Assembly (NCBI GenBank): GCA_900539195.1
Contig: UQBC01000002.1
Coordinates: 1-64,000 of the forward strand
Direction: 5' to 3'
DNA from: an uncultured Oscillospiraceae bacterium
GTDB taxonomy: Bacteria; Bacillota; Clostridia; Oscillospirales; Ruminococcaceae
DNA length: 64,000 nt
The position numbers and the translations under genes are program-made. The notes under the pieces were generated by a model. It had not been told where the DNA came from and searched no databases. It saw only the letters and a list, made by a program, of their open reading frames with translations. Shown here piece by piece: positions 43,048 to 51,561 of this stretch (position 1 is the first letter of the stretch; every line of letters begins with the position of its first letter).

Positions 43048-43599
43048 ATGAGCCGTATCGGAGAGCTTCAGCGCCTTATTGACAAGAAAGCTGAAAATGT
43101 AGTACAATTATTAGTTGGCAAAGGTAAGAAAATTGCCTGCGCAGAGAGCTGTACAGGCGGACTTATAAGCGCCGCAATAACCTCGGTAAGCGGTTCTTCT
43201 GCGGTCATGGATATGAGTATCTGCACCTATGCCGTAAGCGCTAAAGAAAAGTTTATAGGCGTACCGCCGAAGATAGTAGAAAAATACGGCGTGGTAAGCG
43301 CCGAAACCGCATCGGCAATGGCTGAGGGAGTAAGAAAAACCGCAGGCAGCGACATTGGCGTATCTGTTACAGGAGTGGCAGGTCCTACAGGGGGCACTGT
43401 CGATACACCTGTCGGGACGGTTTATGTCGGACTGAGTACAAAGGGCAGGACGCTGGCAAGGCTTGTTTATACCGACCCGTTACTCAGCGGCGATGAAAGT
43501 GCAAGAGAATATATCAGAAAAAGCACTGTGCTTGCCGCACTGGAATGGGCGGAAGAAGAAATACAGACAGAACAGGAACAGCAGGACAATCGGGCGTGA
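43048..43599 (+). CDS. pncC: Nicotinamide-nucleotide amidase / CinA C-terminal domain
   Basis: A 183-aa protein corresponding to the C-terminal CinA domain (PncC), which converts NMN to nicotinate mononucleotide in NAD recycling. Seen: IACAESCTGGLISAAITSVSG (~30), VSAETASAMAEGVR (~88) and VTGVAGPTGGT (~110). TTG 43024 in the track of open frames overlaps the ribosome site; ATG 43048 after AAGGAG is chosen. It is 27 bp after thiI and 26 bp before the first sortase gene. Confidence 0.88.
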   Translation: MSRIGELQRLIDKKAENVVQLLVGKGKKIACAESCTGGLISAAITSVSGSSAVMDMSICTYAVSAKEKFIGVPPKIVEKYGVVSAETASAMAEGVRKTAGSDIGVSVTGVAGPTGGTVDTPVGTVYVGLSTKGRTLARLVYTDPLLSGDESAREYIRKSTVLAALEWAEEEIQTEQEQQDNRA

Positions 43600-43625
43600 A
43601 CGCTCAGTCAGGCAAGGAGACAGTT

Positions 43626-45011
43626 ATGGAAAACGATAACGAATTCAAAAAAGATCCGGATATAAAAACCGTTGACGAGATACTCGCCGATATAGACAGA
43701 AAAGCGGCAATATCCGAGAGCCTTGAAGAAAGTACAGACGAAAACGATATGTTGGACAAAGAGGTTCTGTCACAGAAGGCATCATATGAGGACAGCACGG
43801 AAGACACCGAAAGCATATCCGAAGAGCTTTCGGGTGCAGACGAAGTATCTGACGAACAGGCGGCTTTTGAGGAAGAAAGCGCTGAAGAATATGAAGTCGA
43901 AGATGCTGACGATTCAGATGATGACGAAAACTCAGAGAATAATGAAGACACTCCACCTGAAAAGAAGCGTAACATTTTCTATCGCATGGCTAAGAGCATA
44001 ATTCCGTGGAAAGGCGATAATGCGGGTCTTATAGTAAGAAAAATAGTATTTATAGTTGCTTTGATAGTTTTCCTTGTCACAGCTATACCGCTTCTTTCCG
44101 ATCTGCTTTCAATGTTCAATGACCAGCAGGTAAGCAACCGCATATCACAGATGTATCAGCTTGACGATACCGATGTACCCGAGGACAATATGGATATTCT
44201 TCCGTCATTCAAGAAGCTGCTTGAAATTAACCCCGATACGGTCGGATATATCAGGATAGACGGCACGCTTGTAGATTACCCTGTTGTAAAGACTACAGAC
44301 AACGACTTTTATCTCACTCATGATTTCTATAAGAATGAGAGCAAGAGCGGCACTATTATGATGGATTATCATAACAAGGTAACTCCTCAGGGTCATTCGG
44401 GAAATCTTATACTTTACGGTCACAATATGGCTGTCGGTACATTTTTTGCTCCGCTGAACGAATATTGGCGCACTATGTATGACCAGTACCCCGAAGGCAC
44501 TAAATCGTTCTATAAAGAGCACCCGATTATCAGGTTTGATACGCTGTATGAACAGGCAGAGTGGAAGATATTTGCCTTTGGTATATATAACGTTGACGAG
44601 TCAAGGGGCGAGGTGTACGGCTATAATCTGAAATATAACTTCTCCTCGGAAGATGATTTCAACGATTTTATGATAAATATAATGGACAGAAGCGATATCT
44701 TCACCGATGTTGATCTGAAGTACGGCGATGATATACTGACGCTTTCAACCTGCTGCTGGCCTTATGAGGGCAGTGACAGAACGGTAAGACTTGCCGTGTT
44801 TGCAAGAAAGATACGCGAGGGCGAAAGTAAAGACGTCGATGTCAGCAAGGCAGAGGTAAACACCTATGTAAGACGCTGGCAGTGGGTATATGATAAGGTA
44901 AGCAACGGCTATGACTGGTTTATGAGCACATGGGACAGAAGAAAGCTGCTCAGCTATTCCGCAGATGACGCAAAGCGTGACGGCTATTCATTCCCGGACA
45001 AGACCGAATGA
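43626..45011 (+). CDS. Class B-like sortase 1, with acidic N-terminal region
   Basis: A 461-aa sortase. It starts with a very acidic, low-complexity cytoplasmic segment (~1-112), then the motif SIIPWKGDNAG, one membrane segment (~138-160) and an extracellular sortase domain. Catalytic residues are His in LYGHNM (~266), Cys in LSTCCWP (~376) and Arg in RLAVFARK (~390). A ~70-aa tail after the Arg includes RRWQWVYD and WDRRKLLSY. Class B sortases usually have ~250 aa, so both ends are extended. First of four tandem paralogues. ATG 43626 follows AAGGAG. Confidence 0.85.
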   Translation: MENDNEFKKDPDIKTVDEILADIDRKAAISESLEESTDENDMLDKEVLSQKASYEDSTEDTESISEELSGADEVSDEQAAFEEESAEEYEVEDADDSDDDENSENNEDTPPEKKRNIFYRMAKSIIPWKGDNAGLIVRKIVFIVALIVFLVTAIPLLSDLLSMFNDQQVSNRISQMYQLDDTDVPEDNMDILPSFKKLLEINPDTVGYIRIDGTLVDYPVVKTTDNDFYLTHDFYKNESKSGTIMMDYHNKVTPQGHSGNLILYGHNMAVGTFFAPLNEYWRTMYDQYPEGTKSFYKEHPIIRFDTLYEQAEWKIFAFGIYNVDESRGEVYGYNLKYNFSSEDDFNDFMINIMDRSDIFTDVDLKYGDDILTLSTCCWPYEGSDRTVRLAVFARKIREGESKDVDVSKAEVNTYVRRWQWVYDKVSNGYDWFMSTWDRRKLLSYSADDAKRDGYSFPDKTE

Positions 45012-45038
45012 ACAACATAGCAAAACTAAGGAGCAAAA

Positions 45039-46202
45039 ATGACAACATATATGGAGAAGTATCCTCGCCGTAACGGTGTGGCTACAAAAAAGCCCGGTTT
45101 CTGGAAAAGGCTCATCAAGGGCATTATTCCGTGGAAAGGCGACGGAGCGGGCGTGGTGATAAGAAAGCTTGTATTTCTTGTAGCGCTGATCATATTTCTG
45201 GCTACTGCGATACCGCTTGTGTCGGATATATTCCTGATGTTCCGTGACCAGTGGAGAAGCCAGGGCATATCGGATATATATATTCCCGACGGCGGCAACA
45301 ACGGATCGAGCAAGGAAGTCCTGCCGTCATTCAAGAAACTTCTTGAGATAAACCCTGACACGGTGGGATATCTAAAAATAGACGGTACGGCTATAGATTA
45401 TCCCGTTGTAAAGGGTACGGATAACGATTATTATCTTACGCACGATTTTTATCGCGAGGTCAGCAAAAGCGGCTCGGTAATGATGGACTGCAACTGTGTG
45501 GTTTCCCCGGACGGAAATTCGGGTAATTTAGTCCTGTACGGTCACAATATGGCTGTGGGTACGTTCTTCGCCTGCCTGAGCGAATACTGGAGGACGCTTT
45601 ACGACAGTTATGATTCACCGTCAATGCAGTTCTACAAGGATCACCCGACGATAACTTTCAATACTCTTTACGAAGAAGCAGAGTGGAAGATATTCGGTAT
45701 AGGTCTGTTCAATATCTACGAGGAGTACGGCGAGGTATATTCAAACTACAATAACAAGCACGATTTTACCTCACGCGATGATTTCAACCACTTCATAATA
45801 GATCTTATGGACAGAAGCGATATCTTTACCGATGTTGATATAGAGTACGGTGACGATATTCTTACGTTGTCTACCTGCTACTGGCCTTTCCGCTCGGATA
45901 TGGACAATGTACGACTTGCTATATTTGCAAGAAAGGTACGTCCCGGTGAAAGCACCTATGTTGATGTGAGCAAGGCAACGGTAAACACCTATGTCAAGCG
46001 CTGGCAGTGGGTATATGATAATATAGGCGGCGGTTACGACTGGTCGCAGAGCAACTGGGACAGAAGAAAACTGCTCAGCTATACAGCTGAAGACGCCGAA
46101 AAGGACGGTTACACATTTATAGATGATATAAACGATCAGGACGGGGTATACGACTATAACAACGGCGACAATTACGACGGCGACGGTTATGACTATTATT
46201 GA
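45039..46202 (+). CDS. Class B-like sortase 2
   Basis: A 387-aa sortase closely related to sortase 1 but without the acidic N-terminus. It has GIIPWKGDGAG (~28), a membrane segment (~42-65), His in LYGHNM (~167), Cys in LSTCYWP (~278) and Arg in RLAIFARK. The tail again has KRWQWVYD and WDRRKLLSY, and ends in a Tyr/Asp/Gly-rich stretch. It starts 27 bp after sortase 1, after AAGGAG. Transpeptidase activity at the cell wall is inferred from the intact His-Cys-Arg set. Confidence 0.85.
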   Translation: MTTYMEKYPRRNGVATKKPGFWKRLIKGIIPWKGDGAGVVIRKLVFLVALIIFLATAIPLVSDIFLMFRDQWRSQGISDIYIPDGGNNGSSKEVLPSFKKLLEINPDTVGYLKIDGTAIDYPVVKGTDNDYYLTHDFYREVSKSGSVMMDCNCVVSPDGNSGNLVLYGHNMAVGTFFACLSEYWRTLYDSYDSPSMQFYKDHPTITFNTLYEEAEWKIFGIGLFNIYEEYGEVYSNYNNKHDFTSRDDFNHFIIDLMDRSDIFTDVDIEYGDDILTLSTCYWPFRSDMDNVRLAIFARKVRPGESTYVDVSKATVNTYVKRWQWVYDNIGGGYDWSQSNWDRRKLLSYTAEDAEKDGYTFIDDINDQDGVYDYNNGDNYDGDGYDYY

Positions 46203-46235
46203 TTGACGTATGACGTTATGGGAGGCGGTGAGGTT

Positions 46236-47279
46236 TTGGAAGAAGAGCACAACAAAGATCTGGCAGTTGTATCACAAGCGGCAAAACAGCCTGCTGTAGG
46301 CGGATGGGTACTGCGGTTTGCACTCGGCGCCTGTACGGTATGGCTGATAGCGGTCGGCATAATGCTGATACTGAAACTTACCGAAACGCCGATACCGCCG
46401 GATATGATAGATTACACTTGTCCGCTCACGGTGGATATACCTGCCGAGCCTGCTGCTGAGAAGAAAAAGCCTTCCATACTGCCCGAATACAAAGAATGGT
46501 ACGATAAAAACCACGACATGGTCGGATGGCTGAAGATAGACGGCACCAATGTAGACTATCCGGTAATGCAGAGCAAGGGTTTTGATCCTACTAAACCTGT
46601 CAATTATGCGGAAGTATACGAAAAGAATATGTACTGGCTGAAGCACGACTTTGACGGGGAATACAGCTATTCGGGAAGCGTGACTGCCGAGTATTGCGCT
46701 CATATAGGAAGCGATTACCGTTCACCGAATATACTTCTGTACGGTCACAATATGTCAAACGGAACTTTTTTCCGTGATGTAAATAAATTCGATGTCCTGT
46801 ATTACGGCAGAGATATGTATGATGAGCACCCTGTGATACAGTTTGATACATTATACGAAAAAGGTCTGTATAAGATATTTGCTATGATGCAGGTAAATGT
46901 CGATGAGGAGGACGGAGAGGTGTTCTATTACACCGCACCGTATACTTTCAAAAACAAGCAGGAATTTATCGATTATTATGCACAGGTTCTCGACCGCAGT
47001 TTTATCTTCACACCGCAGGTCGATCTGAAATACGGCGATGAGGTAATAGCACTCTCAACCTGCGACTTTCCCTTCGGAAAGAGCAAGAACATAAGATATG
47101 TCCTTTACGCAAGAAGAGTGAGAGAGGGCGAAGATCCGTCTGTCGATGTTTCAAAAACGGCGATAAATCCCGATCCTCTCTATTATGATTACTGGTACAG
47201 CGTTTACGGCGGCTCATGGGGAGGACGCAATTGGGATCCTGCATTGCTGAAGGGTTATAAAGCCAAAAGGAACAGCTGA
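46236..47279 (+). CDS. Class B-like sortase 3
   Basis: A 347-aa sortase, more divergent. The membrane segment FALGACTVWLIAVGIMLIL lies at ~25-45 without the IPWKGD motif; a Pro/Lys linker follows. The sortase domain has His in LYGHNM, Cys in LSTCDFP and Arg in RYVLYARR. The tail ends with GGRNWDPALLKGY. The frame is open from TTG 46203, but GGGAGG (46220-46225) points to TTG 46236. ATG 46218 is another possibility. Confidence 0.8.
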   Translation: MEEEHNKDLAVVSQAAKQPAVGGWVLRFALGACTVWLIAVGIMLILKLTETPIPPDMIDYTCPLTVDIPAEPAAEKKKPSILPEYKEWYDKNHDMVGWLKIDGTNVDYPVMQSKGFDPTKPVNYAEVYEKNMYWLKHDFDGEYSYSGSVTAEYCAHIGSDYRSPNILLYGHNMSNGTFFRDVNKFDVLYYGRDMYDEHPVIQFDTLYEKGLYKIFAMMQVNVDEEDGEVFYYTAPYTFKNKQEFIDYYAQVLDRSFIFTPQVDLKYGDEVIALSTCDFPFGKSKNIRYVLYARRVREGEDPSVDVSKTAINPDPLYYDYWYSVYGGSWGGRNWDPALLKGYKAKRNS

Positions 47280-47316
47280 TACAATAAAACACATTTTCAA
47301 AAGGAAGGTAACATAA

Positions 47317-48429
47317 ATGCCTGATTACAAGTCGGTCATAGTATCATCAAACAAGAACCGGAAAAAGAAGAAAAAGAAAAAGGAAAACGCATTCGTTGCC
47401 ATATTCAAGGGGCTGATACCGTGGAAGGGCGACAGCATAGGCGAGATAATAAGGAAAATAGTGTTCCTTGTATCTATAATTGCGCTTTGCGTAGCAGTGC
47501 TGATAATAATAGATACATGTCTGTTCAAGCCAAAGCGTGAGAGCGCCGAATATCGTAGCAGTATCTTACAGCTTGGCGAGCACGAACCGACAGCCGCCGA
47601 GATAGAAAAGCTCCCGGAAAAAGCCATAAATACCGAATATGCGCCTTTTTATGCGATAAATAACGATTTTGTAGGCTGGCTGAGCATAAACGGCATTAAT
47701 GTAAACTATCCTGTAGTACAGGGTACGGACAACACCCACTATCTTGAAACGGACTTTTACGGTAATCCGAGCAAGAACGGCACAATATTTGCCGATTATG
47801 AAAACGAGTTCAAGAACACGGGCGAAACGTCTGCAAACACGATACTGTATGGTCATAACCTGCGTACCGAAAACTTCTTTGCCGAAATAACCGAGTACAG
47901 AAGAGTTGACCTTGACAAGAGCCTTGAATTTCTGAAAGCACACCCTGTTATTGAGTTCAACACATTGTATGAAAAGGCAAAATACAAGATATTCTCGGTA
48001 ATGCTGTTAAACACAAGAGAAGAGTACGGAGAGGTGTTCAACTATCCTGCACTTCTCAACTTTACAAACAGGGACGAGTTCAACTACTTCACATCGGAAT
48101 GTCTTGACAGAAGCGAGTTCTTCACGGGTGTTAACATGAAATACGGCGATAAATTCCTTACGTTGTCAACCTGTGAGTTTGAGGTCGGACTTTACGATAT
48201 GCGTATAGTAATTGTTGCACGAAAGGTACGCGAGGGCGAATCGGACGAGTTTACGGCAGATGAGATAGAAAGCTTCAAGCGCAACCCTGACCCCAAGCTT
48301 TGCAAGACAATGAGAGAGCTTTACTGCTATGGTACAGAGTGGAGCGGAAGATACTGGGATCCCGCATGGATAGAGGGATTCAAGAAAGACAGCTCTTTTG
48401 TGTCCGCAGACAGCGATGCCGATAATTAA
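47317..48429 (+). CDS. Class B-like sortase 4
   Basis: A 370-aa sortase. It has a strongly basic N-terminus (KNRKKKKKKKEN), GLIPWKGDSIG (~33), a membrane segment (~48-68), His in LYGHNL (~189), Cys in LSTCEFE (~289) and Arg in RIVIVARK. The tail contains WSGRYWDPAWIEGF, like that of sortase 3. ATG 47317 follows AAGGAAGG. It is last of the four before a SpoIID-domain gene. Confidence 0.85.
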   Translation: MPDYKSVIVSSNKNRKKKKKKKENAFVAIFKGLIPWKGDSIGEIIRKIVFLVSIIALCVAVLIIIDTCLFKPKRESAEYRSSILQLGEHEPTAAEIEKLPEKAINTEYAPFYAINNDFVGWLSINGINVNYPVVQGTDNTHYLETDFYGNPSKNGTIFADYENEFKNTGETSANTILYGHNLRTENFFAEITEYRRVDLDKSLEFLKAHPVIEFNTLYEKAKYKIFSVMLLNTREEYGEVFNYPALLNFTNRDEFNYFTSECLDRSEFFTGVNMKYGDKFLTLSTCEFEVGLYDMRIVIVARKVREGESDEFTADEIESFKRNPDPKLCKTMRELYCYGTEWSGRYWDPAWIEGFKKDSSFVSADSDADN

Positions 48430-48484
48430 TAGCAAGAGGACAGCACAGAAGAATAAATAAGTTTAATGTAAAGGAGTGGTACCG

Positions 48485-49732
48485 ATGCAGAAGGCATCTA
48501 TAGGTAAGATACTGTTGGCACTTGTCATAGCCTGCATATACATATATCTGTTCGGAATAGTCCAGGTAGTACACGTCAGCGCAGACAATGACAGGGAGAT
48601 AGAAGTATCTATACCCGATGTGACAACACCTGAGCAGACACAGAAAACTCCCGAAACCACAACTATAAAACTTCAGAGCGACAAGAAGCCCACGCTCGGT
48701 GATATTAAGGCACAGACGACAGCGGCAACAACAACCGAAACTACCACAACCACAACAAAGAAACGCATAGCGGCACCTGCGGCAACATCGGTAGATAATG
48801 CTGTTGTAGTTCCCGAAACAACGACCGTTACAACGACCACAACGACTGCGGCGACAACTGCTGCCACCAAAACTACCACAACCACAACGGCGGCAACTAC
48901 ATCTGCACCGGCGCCTGCGCCCGATTCTGACGAGGAACAGCTCACCGTATACGACCAGGTGACAGGCTCGTATTATACGGCAGGAGCAAGAGAAATAATC
49001 GCAAGAGCGGTAGTCGGAGAAATATGGAATGAATTTCCTGATGAGGCGGTAAAGGCGCAGGCAGTAGCCGAGTATACCTATATCAAAAAGCAGAACGAAA
49101 TGGGACTGCGGCCGACAACTGCGCTTAAAACCGATGTTTATGACAGAATATACAAGCTTGTTGACGAGGTGCTCGGTGAAGCAATCTATTATAACGGCGA
49201 GATGATACAGAGCGTGTTCTTTGCGTCGTCTTGTGGCTATACAAACAGTGCAAAGAATGTTTGGGGTGTTGATTATCCGTACCTTGTGAGCGTTGATTGT
49301 CCGTTTGATAAGACGGCTGACCCTAACTGGGGCAGTACCGACAGCTATTCTTCGGATTACATAAAGAACGCTGTGCAGAATACACTCGGAATATCGCTCA
49401 CCGGCGACCCGTCAACCTGGTTCAAGATCAACTCAAGACTTAATGACAGAGAACACGGCTGGGTAACGTCAATATCTGTCGGCGGTATGACAAAAGCCAA
49501 CGGAAAAACGATAGACGGCAGAGTAATAAGAGAAACGGTGCTCGGCTATTCGCTGAAGAGTGCGGCTTTTGAGCTGAAATACGATAAGAACAGCGACAAG
49601 TTTACCTTTACGACCTACGGTCACGGTCACGGTGTAGGTATGTCGCAGTACGGTGCAAAGGCGCTTGCCGAAAGCGGTTACACATATAAGCAGATTTTAC
49701 AGCATTATTTTACAGGTGTGGAGATACACTGA
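48485..49732 (+). CDS. SpoIID/LytB-domain surface protein with Thr-rich stalk
   Basis: A 415-aa protein: N-terminal membrane anchor (ILLALVIACIYIYLFGIVQVV), a long Thr-rich stalk (~30-145, with many TTTTT-type runs) and a C-terminal SpoIID/LytB domain. The domain shows AREIIARAVVGEIWNEFPDEAVKAQAVAEYTY (~162), SSCGYT (~245) and the end HGHGVGMSQYGA (~382). SpoIID is a lytic transglycosylase that cuts peptidoglycan stripped of stem peptides. Placed directly after four sortase genes, it may open the wall for sortase products. ATG 48485 follows AAGGAG. Confidence 0.85.
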   Translation: MQKASIGKILLALVIACIYIYLFGIVQVVHVSADNDREIEVSIPDVTTPEQTQKTPETTTIKLQSDKKPTLGDIKAQTTAATTTETTTTTTKKRIAAPAATSVDNAVVVPETTTVTTTTTTAATTAATKTTTTTTAATTSAPAPAPDSDEEQLTVYDQVTGSYYTAGAREIIARAVVGEIWNEFPDEAVKAQAVAEYTYIKKQNEMGLRPTTALKTDVYDRIYKLVDEVLGEAIYYNGEMIQSVFFASSCGYTNSAKNVWGVDYPYLVSVDCPFDKTADPNWGSTDSYSSDYIKNAVQNTLGISLTGDPSTWFKINSRLNDREHGWVTSISVGGMTKANGKTIDGRVIRETVLGYSLKSAAFELKYDKNSDKFTFTTYGHGHGVGMSQYGAKALAESGYTYKQILQHYFTGVEIH

Positions 49733-49742
49733 GAATGTTTAG

Positions 49743-49770
49743 AAAGGGCACCGCAAGGTGTCCTTTATTT
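49743..49770 (+). terminator. Terminator of the sortase-SpoIID operon
   Basis: AAAGGGCACC-GCAA-GGTGTCCTTT (one G-U pair) followed by ATTTC, 10 bp after the SpoIID-domain gene. Confidence 0.7.
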
Positions 49771-49782
49771 CTACGGTTTTGC

Positions 49783-49811
49783 TTGCATTATACGAAATTA
49801 TATGTTATACT
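49783..49811 (+). promoter_or_regulatory. Promoter of the ABC-F gene
   Basis: TTGCAT (49783-49788), 17 bp and TATACT (49806-49811). The leader is about 85 nt. Confidence 0.65.
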
Positions 49812-49900
49812 TAAATCTATATGGTTAAAACACGGAGTGAGAAACATAAAAAGTACGGAAATCATTAGATTTAAAGTGTAAAAAGAGAAAGGAAACAAAA

Positions 49901-51514
49901 ATGATTACGGTATCGGACGTTAGTCTTTCATTTGGCGGACAGATGTTGTTCAAGGACGTAAACCTGCTGTTCACAGCCGGCAATTGCTATGGCGTTATCG
50001 GTGCAAACGGCGCAGGAAAGTCCACATTCTTAAAGATACTCTGCGGTGCGCTCGAGCCTACAACGGGCACGGTCACGGTTAAGGAGGGTCTGCGTATGTC
50101 GGTGCTCAAGCAGGATCACTACGCATATGACGAATACACAGTCCAGGAAACGGTAATTATGGGAAATTCCCGTCTTTATGAGGTAATGAAGCAGAAGGAC
50201 GCTCTTTATGCGAAGGAGGACTTCACCGAGGAGGACGGAAACCTCGCAAGCGAGCTTGAGGGCGAATTTGCCGAGCTTGGCGGCTGGGAAGCTGAAAGCG
50301 ACGCATCAAAGCTGGTACAGGGTCTTGGTCTTGACGAGAGTATTATGTACGCTCAGATGAGCAGTCTTGCAGGTAATGAAAAGGTCAAGGTACTGCTCGC
50401 ACAGGCGCTTTTCGGAAACCCTGATATAATCCTTATGGACGAGCCTACGAACCACCTTGATATTGATGCTGTGGCTTGGCTTGAGGACTTCCTTGCGGAG
50501 TATTTCGGTACGGTTATCGTTGTATCGCACGACCGTCACTTCTTAAACAACGTTTGTACCCACACGGTAGATATTGACTACACAAAGATCAAGATGTATG
50601 TCGGAAACTACGAGTTCTGGTATGAATCTTCACAGCTTATACAGAAGATGTTAAAGCAGCAGAACAAGAAGAACGAAGAAAAGATAAAGGAATTACAGAG
50701 CTTTATCCAGCGATTCTCGGCGAATAAGTCCAAGTCTAAGCAGGCTACATCGAGAAAGAAGCTCATTGATAAGCTGACGGTAGAGGAGCTGCCTGCGTCA
50801 AGCAGACGTTATCCGTTTATCAGCTTTGATATGGAGCGTGAGATAGGCAAGGATATTTTACAGGTCGAAGGGCTTACAAAGACGGTTGACGGCGTTAAGG
50901 TGCTCGACCATGTAAGCTTTACTGTCGGCAGAAACGACAAGATTGCCTTTGTTGGCGATAACGAGATTGCCGTTACCACACTGTTCAAGATACTGATGGG
51001 CGAAGAAGAAGCCGACGAGGGCTTTATCAAGTGGGGAAGCACCGCAAGCGTAAGCTACTTCCCTCAGGACAACAGCGCATTCTTCAACGGCTGTAAGCTG
51101 TCCATCCTTGACTGGATAAGACAGTATTCAAAGGACGAAACCGAAACATATCTGCGTGGCTTCTTAGGACGTATGCTGTTCTCGGGCGATGATATATTCA
51201 AGAATGTCGACGTTTTATCGGGCGGAGAGAAGGTACGTTGTATGTTCTCACGCATGATGCTGTTCCAGTCAAACGTTCTTATCCTTGACAGACCTACAAA
51301 CCACCTCGACCTTGAAAGCATCACCGCCGTAAACAACGGTCTTTCGGACTTCAAGGGCAACGTGCTGTTCGCTTCTCACGACTATGAGATAGTACAGACG
51401 GTTGCAAACCGTATAATAGAAATTGCCGACAAGGGCTGCTACGACAGGCAGGGAACATACGAAGAGTATGTTGACTGGAGAAAGGCAAACCACGGCGGCA
51501 GCTTCACACTCTGA
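49901..51514 (+). CDS. ABC-F family ATPase with one degenerate ATP site
   Basis: A 537-aa soluble protein with two ABC domains joined by a linker (~245-305), as in ribosome-binding ABC-F factors. Domain 1 has intact Walker A GANGAGKST (~34) and Walker B ILMDEPTNHLD (~186), but its signature reads SLAGNEK. Domain 2 has an intact signature LSGGEK (~438), but its Walker A is GDNEIAVTT (~351, no Lys) and its Walker B ends LDRPTNHLD (~462, catalytic Glu replaced by Arg). One composite site is therefore canonical and the other wholly decayed. It may act on the ribosome in stress or resistance. Confidence 0.88.
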   Translation: MITVSDVSLSFGGQMLFKDVNLLFTAGNCYGVIGANGAGKSTFLKILCGALEPTTGTVTVKEGLRMSVLKQDHYAYDEYTVQETVIMGNSRLYEVMKQKDALYAKEDFTEEDGNLASELEGEFAELGGWEAESDASKLVQGLGLDESIMYAQMSSLAGNEKVKVLLAQALFGNPDIILMDEPTNHLDIDAVAWLEDFLAEYFGTVIVVSHDRHFLNNVCTHTVDIDYTKIKMYVGNYEFWYESSQLIQKMLKQQNKKNEEKIKELQSFIQRFSANKSKSKQATSRKKLIDKLTVEELPASSRRYPFISFDMEREIGKDILQVEGLTKTVDGVKVLDHVSFTVGRNDKIAFVGDNEIAVTTLFKILMGEEEADEGFIKWGSTASVSYFPQDNSAFFNGCKLSILDWIRQYSKDETETYLRGFLGRMLFSGDDIFKNVDVLSGGEKVRCMFSRMMLFQSNVLILDRPTNHLDLESITAVNNGLSDFKGNVLFASHDYEIVQTVANRIIEIADKGCYDRQGTYEEYVDWRKANHGGSFTL

Positions 51515-51535
51515 TAAAAGCTGATAAAAGAAATC

Positions 51536-51557
51536 CGCCCCTGCGAGCGCAGGGGCG
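51536..51557. terminator. Shared hairpin between ABC-F and BTAD regulator genes
   Basis: CGCCCCTGC-GA-GCGCAGGGGCG-type perfect stem between two converging genes. T runs on both sides are short, so it may act in both directions with limited strength. Confidence 0.6.
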
Positions 51558-51561
51558 AAAA

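Noticed and set aside
43604..43975. Minus-strand Ser-rich frame opposite the acidic part of sortase 1
   Set aside because: It is the mirror of the Glu/Asp/Ser-rich coding sequence and has no ribosome site or recognisable domain.
48673..48945. Minus-strand Val-rich frame opposite the SpoIID protein stalk
   Set aside because: It is the complement of Thr codon repeats (ACA/ACC/ACG) and not a real membrane protein gene.
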